From: Curtobacterium oceanosedimentum
GTDB lineage: Bacteria > Actinomycetota > Actinomycetes > Actinomycetales > Microbacteriaceae
NCBI RefSeq assembly: GCF_020297365.1
Contig: NZ_JAIXIG010000024.1
Location: 1-59,205 of the forward strand
Length of the DNA: 59,205 bases
Direction: 5' to 3'
Shown here: piece after piece, positions 17,025-27,286 of the stretch
How positions within the stretch are numbered: the stretch's first letter is position 1
How the letters are laid out: each line of letters starts with the position of its first letter
Notes under the pieces: model-generated
The model's database searches: none
Seen by the model: the letters and a program-made list of their open reading frames with translations, nothing else
Told to the model about the DNA's origin: nothing
Translations under genes and position numbers: made by a program

Positions 17025-17391
17025 GCGAATGGGTCGGTGAGACGGTCGCGTCACTCCCCCGGGAGTGCCGAGGAACGTCCGGGCTCCACAGAGCAGGGCG
17101 GTGGGTAACACCCACCCGGAGCAATCCGCGAGACAGTGCCACAGAGAACAGACCGCCGGCGGCGACGTCGGTAAGGGTGAAACGGTGGTGTAAGAGACCA
17201 CCAGGGGTCCGGGTGACCGGATCCGCTCGGTAAACCTCGCCCGGAGCAAGGTCAGACAGAGGACGCTGAGGCTGCTCGCCGAGTCCTCGGGTAGACCGCT
17301 GGAGGCCGACGGCAACGTCGGTCCGAGAGAGATGGCCGTCACCGCTGCGCGAGCGGCGGGACAGAACCCGGCGTACGGCCGGCCCATTCGC
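17025..17391 (+). ncRNA. rnpB: RNase P RNA, bacterial type A
   Basis: Catalytic RNA that matures tRNA 5' ends. The conserved 5' core GAGGAACGTCCGGGCTCC and the 3' core ACAGAACCCGGCGTACGG are present, and the ends pair as helix P1 (GCGAATGGG at 17025 with CCCATTCGC at 17383). TAGACT at 17012-17017 is a fitting -10, giving a start at about 17024. End points come from P1 pairing and are good to a few bases. Confidence 0.97.
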
Positions 17392-17408
17392 CCCCCCTGC
17401 AGCTGGAA

Positions 17409-17640
17409 CACGCCGGCGTCTTCTCGACGCGCCCGCATCCTGTCGAGACGCCCCTGGATCCTGCGGCGTCTCGGGCACGACGCGGCGTCGCGCCGACACG
17501 ACGGCGTCGTGCGTCGAAAGTCGTGCGTCGAGGGACGACACGCCGGCGTCATCGCTGCACGCCCGCATCCCGCCGAGACGCCGCACAAAGCTGCGGCGTC
17601 TCGCGCACACCGCGGCGTCAGACCGACACGACGGCGTCGT
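17409..17640. repeat. Two imperfect direct repeats with period 130 bp downstream of rnpB
   Basis: Segment 17409-17510 recurs at 17539-17640; I count about 81 of 100 positions identical in 17411-17510 against 17541-17640. Each unit carries CGAGACGCC...GGCGTCTCG (arms of 9 in the first unit, 12 in the second, with different loops) and CACGACGGCGTCGTG. The 349-bp stretch from 17392 to 17740 has no convincing gene; it holds these repeats and palindrome B. Confidence 0.75.
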
Positions 17641-17680
17641 GCAGCAGCAGACAACAAGACGCCGCCGCGCACGCACGCCA

Positions 17681-17730
17681 CGACGGACGGGAGGCGCGGT
17701 GCCAGCCGGCACCGCGCCTCCCGTCCGTCG
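17681..17730. repeat. GGACGGGAGGC palindrome, copy B
   Basis: Perfect 23-nt arms (17681-17703 and 17708-17730) with an AGCC loop, 10 nt beyond the stop of the minus-strand gene ending at 17741. A terminator role for that gene is likely. Confidence 0.85.
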
Positions 17731-17740
17731 CCGCGCGCGA

Positions 17741-18475
17741 CTACAGCCCGGACTCGGCCGTCCGCACCAGGATCGCGTCGCTGTCCGGGCACAGCACGAC
17801 GTCGTCGGGAGCGGCCTGACGGATCGTCTGCAGGTCGGAGTTGGTGAGCGTCACGCCCGAGGCCGTCGACACGCCACCCTGCAGCAGCGAGGCACCGAAC
17901 CCGTACCGGGCGCGCTGCCGGTCGTACAGCGCGAGCAGGTCGGCCGGCACCTTGGCGGCGACGTCGGCGCGCGCCTGCTCGGCGGACTCGCGGTCCGAGG
18001 TCAGCCGGGCGATCTCGGCGTCGCGCTCGGCGACCAGCCCGGCGCGTGCGGCCTCGACGTCGGCGAGCTTCGCCTCGACGTCGCCGACCCGGGCGCGGAG
18101 CCCGTCCAGGTTCTCCATGATCTCGAGCTCGGCGGTCTCGAGGCCGCCGATGCGCCGCTGCAGCGACTCCAGCTCGCTCTGCAGCCCGGCGGCGTCCTTC
18201 GCGTTGCCGACGTTCTGCAGCATGGTGGTGTCGCGCTCGACCCGGGCCTGGGCCACCGCGGTGTCGGACTCGAGTCGGGCGAGCTCGCGCTCGGCGTCCT
18301 CGACCTCGCCGGTCGCCGCGACGAGCTCGCTGCGCAGCCCCGCGGCCTGCTTGCCGAGCTCGGTCAGGCGGTCGCCCTTCTGCAACGAGGTGATGCGGTG
18401 CGCGATGCGCGTGACGTCGTTGTCGAGACGCTGGACGTCGAGGAGGATGACCTGGTCATCGGGTGCTGCCTTCAT
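17741..18475 (-). CDS. Coiled-coil protein of the C4 zinc-ribbon family, zinc site lost
   Basis: 244 residues. A long heptad-type coiled coil (about 10-170) is followed by a short C-terminal domain. The position and ending (DDVVLCPDSDAILVRT) match the family of mycobacterial Rv2229c, whose C-terminal ribbon normally has four cysteines; here only one Cys remains and the first pair is replaced by a Ser/Thr-rich stretch (GGVSTASG). The start is the ATG at 18475, 2 nt after the Nif3-like stop, so the two genes form an operon. Molecular role unknown. Confidence 0.8.
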   Translation of the reverse strand: MKAAPDDQVILLDVQRLDNDVTRIAHRITSLQKGDRLTELGKQAAGLRSELVAATGEVEDAERELARLESDTAVAQARVERDTTMLQNVGNAKDAAGLQSELESLQRRIGGLETAELEIMENLDGLRARVGDVEAKLADVEAARAGLVAERDAEIARLTSDRESAEQARADVAAKVPADLLALYDRQRARYGFGASLLQGGVSTASGVTLTNSDLQTIRQAAPDDVVLCPDSDAILVRTAESGL

Positions 18476-18477
18476 GG

Positions 18478-19323
18478 TCAGGCTCCTTCTGTGGGGGTGG
18501 TGGGGTCGGCTGCCGGCAGGACGGCGAAGTCCCACGGGTCGGTTCGGAGGTCGCTCACGGTGACGCGGACGCCCGCGCGGGAGCGGAGTTGCTCGGCGGC
18601 GACGTCGAGCCAGAGCCACTCGGTGGCCCAGTGCGAGGTGTCGATGAGAGCCGGGCCGCCGCCGAGCAGGGCCTGCTCGCGGAACTCGGACGCCGGGTGG
18701 TGGCGCAGGTCGCTCGTGATGTACACGTCGGCGTCGAGCACGGCGGGGCGCCCGAGCAACGAGTCCCCGGCTCCCGCGCAGAGCGCCACGGTGCGGACGG
18801 GCTGGTCGAAGGCGCCGGAGACGCGGACCCCGGTCGCGGTGGGCGGCAGCAGGTCGACGAGTCGGCGGGCGAGCAGCCCCAGGGTGGTGCCCTCGGGGAG
18901 CACCCCGACCCGACCGATGCCCGTCGCGGGGTCGGCACCGGCGTCGAGCGGACGCTGCTCGGTCAGGCCCAGGCGGTCGGCGAGCACGGCCGAGGTGCCG
19001 GTCGTGACGACGTCGGCGTTGGTGTGGGCCGCGACGAGGGCGCTTCCGCCGCGCACCAGGGTGGCGAGGACGCTGCCCTTGTAGGTCGTCTCCGCGATGG
19101 TCGTGACGCCGCGGAGCAGCAGCGGGTGGTGCGTGAGCAGCAGGCCGGCACCGAGCTGAACGGCCTCGCGAGCGGTGTCCGGCACGGCGTCGACGGCGAG
19201 GTGCACGTGGTCGACCGTGGCGTCCGGGTCACCCGCGACGAGCCCGACGGCGTCCCACGACTCGGCACCGGCGGCGGGCCACAGGTCCTCGATGACGGCC
19301 TGGAGTTCGCGGAGCGTCGGCAT
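18478..19323 (-). CDS. Nif3-like dinuclear metal centre protein
   Basis: 281 residues, NIF3/YqfO family, which forms hexameric rings around paired metals; reports include GTP cyclohydrolase I type activity in some members, but the cellular role is unsettled. Metal ligands are recognisable in LLLTHHPLLLRG, AAHTNAD and DTSHWATEW. Length is as expected for the short form without the PII-like insert. TAGACT is 6 nt before the ATG, so the transcript is probably leaderless. It is followed by the zinc-ribbon-family gene, the same order as Rv2230c-Rv2229c. Confidence 0.9.
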   Translation of the reverse strand: MPTLRELQAVIEDLWPAAGAESWDAVGLVAGDPDATVDHVHLAVDAVPDTAREAVQLGAGLLLTHHPLLLRGVTTIAETTYKGSVLATLVRGGSALVAAHTNADVVTTGTSAVLADRLGLTEQRPLDAGADPATGIGRVGVLPEGTTLGLLARRLVDLLPPTATGVRVSGAFDQPVRTVALCAGAGDSLLGRPAVLDADVYITSDLRHHPASEFREQALLGGGPALIDTSHWATEWLWLDVAAEQLRSRAGVRVTVSDLRTDPWDFAVLPAADPTTPTEGA

Positions 19324-19340
19324 CCCGTCAGTCTACCGAG

Positions 19341-19363
19341 GCGACCGCCCCGGCGGCGGTCGC
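19341..19363 (-). terminator. Hairpin after the gene ending at 19397
   Basis: Perfect 9-nt arms GCGACCGCC/GGCGGTCGC with a 5-nt loop, between the Ala/Pro-rich gene and the Nif3-like gene, both on the minus strand. Confidence 0.6.
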
Positions 19364-19396
19364 CGACCCGCACGAGCCGTGCGCGCCTCCCGGCCG

Positions 19397-20395
19397 TCAG
19401 CGGCGACCGAGGACGCCGAGCAGGCGGGCGACGAGCCGCGACCACCATCCGGCAGCGGCCGGCTCGGCGGGGGTGGGCGACGCGACGGGCGCCTCCGGCA
19501 CGGTCGGGGCGAGCGGCGCCGCGACGGCGTCCGGCAGCACGACCGGGGTGCTGGCGGTGACGCCCTGGTGCGCGGTGAGCGCTGCGGCGAAGGCCGCCCG
19601 GTCGATGACCGTGGGGCCGGTGGCCGGCAGGACGAGCGGGGTGGGTCGCGTGGTCGCGGACACCGGTGAGACGGACGGGAGGCCCAGCACCGGTCGTGCC
19701 GGCTCGTCGCGTTCCGGGGTGACCAGCTCGACGACCGGGGTGACGGGGGTCACGGCGGGTGCGGCACCCGCGGGGGCCGCGGCGACGTCCGTCGTGGCGG
19801 CGGTCGGGACCGGTGCGGGCCGGACGGGGACCGCGACGGGCGCGGTCCCGGCGCGACGCAGGGCGGACTGCTCGCGGCGGTCGGCCTCGAGCGCGGCGTC
19901 GGCGAGCAGGTCGGCGAAGACGGTGTGCGCGAAGGCGCGGGCGGCGGTGACCTCGGGGTCGTCCGAGCCGGCCACGGAGGCCTCCCACGCGGCGAGTCGG
20001 GCGAGGTCCTCGTCGCGGCGGCGGACCTCGTCCTCGAGCAGGACGATGCGCTCGATGGTGCTGCGGCCGGTCGACGACGAGACCTGGACGGCGAGGTCCT
20101 CGATGCGCAGGGCCAGGCGCTCCGGCGGCTCGGGGAACGACGGAGCGCAGGCCGCCGCGTGGCGGGCGCGGTCACGGCGGAAGGCGGGTGCGACGACGGC
20201 GTCCGTCGCCTCGGCGTCCGCGGTCGTCGCGACGTGCGCCGCGGTGTCCGGGCGCCGGATCGGGCCGGTGACGGGCGGGACGACGAGGTCCGGCACGTAC
20301 GGGGCGCGGGTGGCGGGGGCGTCGCGGAGCCAGGCCTCGAGCTCGCGGCCGAACGGGTCCACGAGCGGGGTGCGTGCGCCGGACTGGGTCTCCAT
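19397..20395 (-). CDS. Ala/Pro-rich protein of unknown function
   Basis: 332 residues. I do not recognise the family. It begins METQSGARTPLVDPFGRELE, has a charged helical middle (about 95-195, ERLALRIEDLAVQVSS onwards, with Glu/Arg repeats that may form a coiled coil), then a long Pro/Val/Ala-rich stretch and a basic, amphipathic end (WWSRLVARLLGVLGRR). No signal peptide. The end could touch the membrane. TATGCT stands exactly 6 nt before the ATG at 20395, so a leaderless transcript is likely. Confidence 0.7.
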   Translation of the reverse strand: METQSGARTPLVDPFGRELEAWLRDAPATRAPYVPDLVVPPVTGPIRRPDTAAHVATTADAEATDAVVAPAFRRDRARHAAACAPSFPEPPERLALRIEDLAVQVSSSTGRSTIERIVLLEDEVRRRDEDLARLAAWEASVAGSDDPEVTAARAFAHTVFADLLADAALEADRREQSALRRAGTAPVAVPVRPAPVPTAATTDVAAAPAGAAPAVTPVTPVVELVTPERDEPARPVLGLPSVSPVSATTRPTPLVLPATGPTVIDRAAFAAALTAHQGVTASTPVVLPDAVAAPLAPTVPEAPVASPTPAEPAAAGWWSRLVARLLGVLGRR

Positions 20396-20576
20396 GCCCG
20401 AAGCATAAATATCGGACGGCCCGGAACCGCGCACATCCGCGGTGTGTCGCGGCACGAGACCCCTCGCGGTCACGGACGTGAGCGGCGTGTCGCAGCGGTC
20501 GACGGGAGCACCGCCAGCGGGTCGAGCCGAGCTGATCGGTGCGGGACCGGGACGCCCGTGGAGGGTCCGCCCTGGT

Positions 20577-21560
20577 TCAGGGCCGACGCGTGACGGGGCG
20601 GGGCTGCTGCAGCGTGTCGCGGGGGTACTGGCCGAAGCGCGCCGCGTAGGCCGCCGAGAACCGGCCGAGGTGCGCGAACCCCCACCGCACCGCGACGCTC
20701 GCCACCGTGGTCTCCGCCGCCGACGCGCGCTCGAGCTCCTCGTGCACCCGGTCGAGCCGGATGCCGCGGAGCAGCGCGTTCGGGGCGACCCCCACCTGAC
20801 GCTGGAACGCCTGCTGCAGACCGCGCACGCTCAGGCCGACGTGTTCGGCGACGTCGGTGGTGGTGATCGGGGTGTGCGCGAACGCGTGCATGAACTCGAC
20901 CGCCTGGCGGACGCGGCCGGCGGCGCCGGCGAGCAGCGGGATCTCCGGCGCGCGGTGCTCGTGCGGGAAGGTCCGGAGGAAGGCGATCGCGGTCTCGCGG
21001 ACCGTCTCGGCCAGGGCCAGCTCGGTGAGCGGAGCAGGCCCGAACACGGCTGCCGCGGCCCGCTGGACCTGTTCGTTCCAAGCCCGCAGGTCGGCGGACG
21101 TCGGGATCGCGGTGTGGTCGAACACGAGGGATCCGCGGCGGGTGCCGTGCAGCTCGGCGGCGACGCCCTCCAGGTGGTCGCGGTCGAACTGCACCAGGTT
21201 CTGCCGGAGGTCCTGCAGGTCGAAGGCGAAGGGGCGATCGTTCGGGAACAGCCGCGGCGCGCCGGGGACGAAGTCGACGTCCTGCCGTCCGACCCGGAGC
21301 CGGCCGCCGCCGTCCGAGGTCCACATGGCGACGAACTCGTCGTCGACCTGGAGCTCGCCCTGCATGCGCCCGTCGAACCGGGTCGACCGCAGCGTCATCG
21401 CGTCGTCGCCGACGACGCGGAACCGGTACGCGAACGGTCGGTCCGTCCGGGTCGCCGAGAAGCCCGCGCTCGCGTAGGCCTCTTCGTACAACTGCACGGC
21501 CGAGTCGAGTTCGGTGCCCGACGCCTCGAAGCTGATCCGGGGATCGGGTTCGGCATCCAT
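20577..21560 (-). CDS. AraC family transcription regulator
   Basis: 327 residues. The N-terminal half resembles the sensor domain of AraC-type regulators (AraC_binding_2-like), and the last 100 residues carry two helix-turn-helix units: ITTTDVAEHVGLSVRGLQQA and TVASVAVRWGFAHLGRFSAAY. The start ATG at 21560 follows the divergence of codon use; the longer frame runs into the neighbouring gene. No obvious target next door; the RsbW-like gene lies 100 bp upstream on the same strand. Inducer unknown. The gene at 42935-43888 encodes a regulator of the same type. Confidence 0.88.
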   Translation of the reverse strand: MDAEPDPRISFEASGTELDSAVQLYEEAYASAGFSATRTDRPFAYRFRVVGDDAMTLRSTRFDGRMQGELQVDDEFVAMWTSDGGGRLRVGRQDVDFVPGAPRLFPNDRPFAFDLQDLRQNLVQFDRDHLEGVAAELHGTRRGSLVFDHTAIPTSADLRAWNEQVQRAAAAVFGPAPLTELALAETVRETAIAFLRTFPHEHRAPEIPLLAGAAGRVRQAVEFMHAFAHTPITTTDVAEHVGLSVRGLQQAFQRQVGVAPNALLRGIRLDRVHEELERASAAETTVASVAVRWGFAHLGRFSAAYAARFGQYPRDTLQQPRPVTRRP

Positions 21561-21660
21561 CGCGCGAATCGTCACACGGCGCACCCGCTCGACCGAAACC
21601 GACGCGGCGGTCCTGCGGATTCCGTCCGGTCGAGTGCGCTCCGTGGACGACGGAAGAGCC

Positions 21661-22074
21661 TCAGTGGCGGTCGCGCAGCACCGTCCACCGGTTCCGGTCG
21701 GCGACGCGTTCGTACCGCAGGTCGTCGACCACCATGCGCACGAGTGCGAGTCCTCGCCCGCTCTCGGCGAGGTCGTCCGGCAGCTCCGCGGCGTCGGTGT
21801 CGACTGCGGCCGCGACGCCGTCGTCGGAGAGCAGCGCCTGGAACCGGTCACGCCCGATCTCGAGCCGGAGCTCGCACGAGACGCCGTCACGACGTGCGCC
21901 GTGCTCGATCACGTTCGAGGTGAGCTCGACGATGGCGAGCTCGAGCGCCATGCGGTCCTCGGCGGAGACCGTGGGCTCGTCCCGCCAGACGCCGGCGAGG
22001 AACTCGTGCACGGCGGACACGTCGTCCGGCGGGCACGCCAGTGCGAGCATGTGCTCGGCGACGGGTGCGGTCAT
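21661..22074 (-). CDS. RsbW-like anti-sigma ATP-binding protein
   Basis: 137 residues, GHKL fold of the anti-sigma serine kinase type. ALELAIVELTSNVIEHGARR is the N box, LSDDGVAAAVD is the place of the G1 box (reduced), and ESGRGLALVRMVVD the G2 box. In this family the protein binds a sigma factor and phosphorylates a STAS antagonist. The start ATG shares one base with the stop of the STAS gene just upstream (TGATG), so the two are coupled. No sigma factor gene is seen in the window. Confidence 0.88.
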   Translation of the reverse strand: MTAPVAEHMLALACPPDDVSAVHEFLAGVWRDEPTVSAEDRMALELAIVELTSNVIEHGARRDGVSCELRLEIGRDRFQALLSDDGVAAAVDTDAAELPDDLAESGRGLALVRMVVDDLRYERVADRNRWTVLRDRH

Positions 22075-22409
22075 CACCAGTCGGTCACCGCGGCGTCCCC
22101 GTCGGGGTACGTGCGCAGGATCTTGTCGATGTTGGACAGTTTGAGCACCATCTGGACCTGCTCGGACGGTGCGGCGATGCGCAGGTCGCCGCCGGCCTGC
22201 CGCGCGGTCTTCAGGCTGCCGACCAGCGCGCCGAGCCCGGACGAGTCCATGAACTCGACCCCGGACAGCTCGACGACCAGGCGGGACCGGCCGTTGCCGA
22301 CGATCTGGGCGACGGTCTCGCGGAACGTGGGCGCGGAGACCATGTTCAGCCGGCCGCTGCACTCCAGGACGGCGGTGTCGGTCTCCGCCTCGTGTACGAC
22401 GATGTCCAT
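22074..22409 (-). CDS. STAS-domain anti-sigma factor antagonist
   Basis: 111 residues, single STAS domain. EFMDSSGLGALVGSLKTAR contains the conserved phosphorylatable Ser region (DSSG). Unphosphorylated proteins of this type bind and silence the RsbW-like partner, freeing a sigma factor. First gene of the two-gene unit, overlapping the partner by one base. The ATG at 22409 is chosen over an in-frame ATG at 22445, because the family begins with the MDIVVHEAETD-type strand. Confidence 0.9.
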   Translation of the reverse strand: MDIVVHEAETDTAVLECSGRLNMVSAPTFRETVAQIVGNGRSRLVVELSGVEFMDSSGLGALVGSLKTARQAGGDLRIAAPSEQVQMVLKLSNIDKILRTYPDGDAAVTDW

Positions 22410-22470
22410 GTCGGTGGGTCTCCCTCGGATCGGTGCGCCTTGCAACCAGCAACCTACCGGCTGCGAGCCG

Positions 22471-23679
22471 TCACGTGTCGAGGCCGTGCCGACGGGACGC
22501 CGTGACCTGGACGACGACCGCCGCCGCCATCAGCACGGCCATCACCCCGCCCATGGCCAGCGCGGTGCCGCCGAGGGCTCCGGCCAGCGGGGTGCCGAGG
22601 CCTCCGATGCCGAAGGTGAGGCCGCCCTGCAGCGCCGCCGCGGTGCCCGGATGCGCCGCGCCGACGTGCTGCGTGCGCGTCATCGCGGCCGGCAGCACGA
22701 AGCCCCACGCGGCCGTGACGACGGCGAGGGCGCACCACACGGGGACCGGTCCGAGTCCGAGCAGCGCGGACACCACGATCGCGGTCGCGCCGAGGGTGCC
22801 GACCGCGAGCCCGAGGCTGAGCAGGGCGTCCTCGGAGAACCGTCCGACCAGGCGGCCGAACAGCAGCGTCGTCACGATCATCATCGAGGCGTTCGTGGCG
22901 AAGACCAGGGTGTACAGCTCCTCGGAGAACCCGAACTCGCGCTGGAACACGAAGGAGCTCGTGGCGATGTACGCGAAGAAGCCGACGGTGGACAGCACCC
23001 CGCTCAGCACGTAGGCACGGAACCGCGGGATCGCCAGGAGCTCCCGGATGCGGCGGCCGTTGGCGGCGAACCCGACCCCTCCACGACGCTCCGGGGGCAG
23101 GGTCTCGCGGAACCGCAGCACCACGACCACGAAGAACACCGCCCCGAGCACCGCGAGCACGACGAACATCCACCGCCACGTGCCGACCGTGAGCACCGCG
23201 CCACCGGCGAGCGGCGCCACGACCGGCCCGATCGCGTTGATCGCCGCGAGGGTGCCGAAGACCCGGGCCATCCGGGCGCCGCTAGTGACGTCGGACACCA
23301 TCGCCCGGCCCGCGACGGCACCGGCGGCCCCGGCGAGCCCCTGGACGACCCGGGCGACGATCAGGGTCACCACATCCGGCGCGAGCGCACACCCCAGCGA
23401 CGCCAGGGCGAACAGCGCCGTGCCGACGACGAGCATCGGCCGCCGTCCCACGCCGTCACTGACGGGCCCGACGAGCAGCTGCCCGACCGCGAACGCCACC
23501 AGGAACGCCGTGAGCGACAGCTGCACCGCGCCGGGCGTCGTGCCGAGGTCGCGGGCGATGGCCGGCAGCGCGGGGATGTACATGTCCGTCGCGAACGGCG
23601 ACACCCCGACCACGAGCGCCAGCGGCACGATCGGTGGCAGCCCGGTGGTCCTCGGTCTCCGCATGCGCTCCGTCGTCAC
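22471..23679 (-). CDS. MFS multidrug exporter, Bcr/CflA type
   Basis: 402 residues from a GTG at 23679, which has TAGCGT 7 nt upstream (leaderless); a GTG at 23688 would overlap that -10, and an ATG at 23664 is also possible. Twelve membrane segments are expected. GVSPFATDMYIPALPAIARDL is the Bcr/CflA helix 1 pattern, with LVGPVSDGVGRRPML as the loop 2-3 MFS signature. These proton-driven exporters remove chloramphenicol, bicyclomycin and similar drugs; this one's substrate is unknown. Confidence 0.88.
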   Translation of the reverse strand: MTTERMRRPRTTGLPPIVPLALVVGVSPFATDMYIPALPAIARDLGTTPGAVQLSLTAFLVAFAVGQLLVGPVSDGVGRRPMLVVGTALFALASLGCALAPDVVTLIVARVVQGLAGAAGAVAGRAMVSDVTSGARMARVFGTLAAINAIGPVVAPLAGGAVLTVGTWRWMFVVLAVLGAVFFVVVVLRFRETLPPERRGGVGFAANGRRIRELLAIPRFRAYVLSGVLSTVGFFAYIATSSFVFQREFGFSEELYTLVFATNASMMIVTTLLFGRLVGRFSEDALLSLGLAVGTLGATAIVVSALLGLGPVPVWCALAVVTAAWGFVLPAAMTRTQHVGAAHPGTAAALQGGLTFGIGGLGTPLAGALGGTALAMGGVMAVLMAAAVVVQVTASRRHGLDT

Positions 23680-23739
23680 CGCCGCCACGCTACGCGACGG
23701 CGGAGCCGACGGTCCGTCACCGTCCGTCCCGCGCGGGCG

Positions 23740-26397
<2,658 letters not shown>

Positions 26398-26521
26398 GGA
26401 GTCCTTCCGTGGTCGTCCGGGAGGCTCCTCCCGGGTCCCAGCAGCGTATCGGCCCCCGGGGTCGCATGACGTCGACCGTCCGGACGGACCACCGGCCCCG
26501 ACGGATGTCGGGCGACGGGGC

Positions 26522-27205
26522 TCAGGCCGGGACCGGCACGGCCGTCGGCCCGGCGGTCGGACCGCGGCGGGCGTCGAGACCGGCGAGCAGCCCCCGGTCG
26601 AGTGCGGCGGCGAGCTCGACCTCGGCGATCACGCGCTCCTGTTCCTCGGCCGACCACGGCGCCGCGTCGAGCTGCGCACGGTAGGTCTCCTCGAAACCGC
26701 TCGGGTCGGCGACCTGGTCGAAGATGTAGAACAGCACGCCGTTCGTCTCGAACCCGAACCGCTCCCCCAGGAGCCGGCCGATCAGCTGCCCACCGGACAC
26801 GTCACCGAGGTACCGCGTGTAGTGGTGCGCGACGAAGCCGCCCGGCCAGGTCGCGGCGACCTCGTTGAGCCGTCGGACGTAGGCGGTCGTCGCGGGCAGC
26901 GGGCACACGAGCTCCGACCAGTCCGGGCCGATCAGGTACTCCAGGTCCGCACGGATGGCGGGCATGCGGGTGAGCTGCGAGGTCACGAACGGGGCCGCCA
27001 CCGGGTGGTCCGCCATCCGCTCGGCCGCACGCTCGAGGGCGTCGTACACGAAGGCGTACTGGCCGAGCAGGTCCGCGTGGTCGGCGACGTCGACGTCACG
27101 CCCACCGAGCAGGTCCCGCAGGAAGCCGCTGCCGGCCGGGTCGCCGTGCGAGCGCTGCGTGCGTCGTCGCAGCACCTCGGAGAACGGGGTGACGGTCGTG
27201 TCCAT
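26522..27205 (-). CDS. Heme oxygenase (biliverdin-producing)
   Basis: 227 residues, all-helical HO family. It opens heme to release iron, CO and biliverdin. TQRSHGDPAGSGFLRDLLGG holds the proximal His (residue 20), and YTRYLGDVSGGQLIGRLLGE is the flexible distal helix with the conserved Gly-Asp-x-Ser-Gly-Gly. Size is typical. TAGCCT lies 6 nt before the ATG and is inside an IdeR/DtxR-like palindrome that touches the start codon, so expression should be leaderless and iron-repressed. Divergent from the siderophore-interacting protein gene. Confidence 0.92.
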   Translation of the reverse strand: MDTTVTPFSEVLRRRTQRSHGDPAGSGFLRDLLGGRDVDVADHADLLGQYAFVYDALERAAERMADHPVAAPFVTSQLTRMPAIRADLEYLIGPDWSELVCPLPATTAYVRRLNEVAATWPGGFVAHHYTRYLGDVSGGQLIGRLLGERFGFETNGVLFYIFDQVADPSGFEETYRAQLDAAPWSAEEQERVIAEVELAAALDRGLLAGLDARRGPTAGPTAVPVPA

Positions 27206-27223
27206 GAGGTGAGGCTAACCTCA
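27205..27223. promoter_or_regulatory. IdeR/DtxR-type iron box between heme oxygenase and SIP genes
   Basis: TGAGGTGAGGCTAACCTCA is a 19-bp palindrome with one mismatched pair and follows the DtxR/IdeR consensus TTAGGTTAGSCTAACCTAA. It covers the heme oxygenase -10 on the minus strand, and TAACCT (27216-27221) could serve as a -10 for the plus-strand gene. One repressor dimer pair could therefore shut both directions. Confidence 0.75.
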
Positions 27224-27286
27224 GTTGCGGCGCGTCCACCAGGGTTCACCCAGGAGCCGCCGACCACCGAGAGGAAGCAGTCCGCG

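Noticed and set aside
17025..17391. Protein-coding frames inside the rnpB region
   Set aside because: Both conserved RNase P RNA cores and the closing P1 helix are present, which fixes this as an RNA gene.
17332..17847. Reading frames through the repeats after rnpB
   Set aside because: Frames on both strands are Arg/Ala repeats forced by the GACGGCGTC units, overlap rnpB or the next gene, and have no start signals.
19672..19690. Extra GACGGACGGGAGGC half-site
   Set aside because: It lies inside the Ala/Pro-rich coding region without a complementary arm, so it is not counted as a palindrome copy.
20442..21923. 493-codon frame opposite the AraC regulator
   Set aside because: Antisense shadow with no motifs; the minus-strand regulator has two clear helix-turn-helix units.
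26416..26436. CCGGGAGG/CCTCCCGG hairpin before ppc as a sixth palindrome copy
   Set aside because: It lacks the GGACGGGAGGC arm sequence and has short arms; probably an unrelated leader hairpin.
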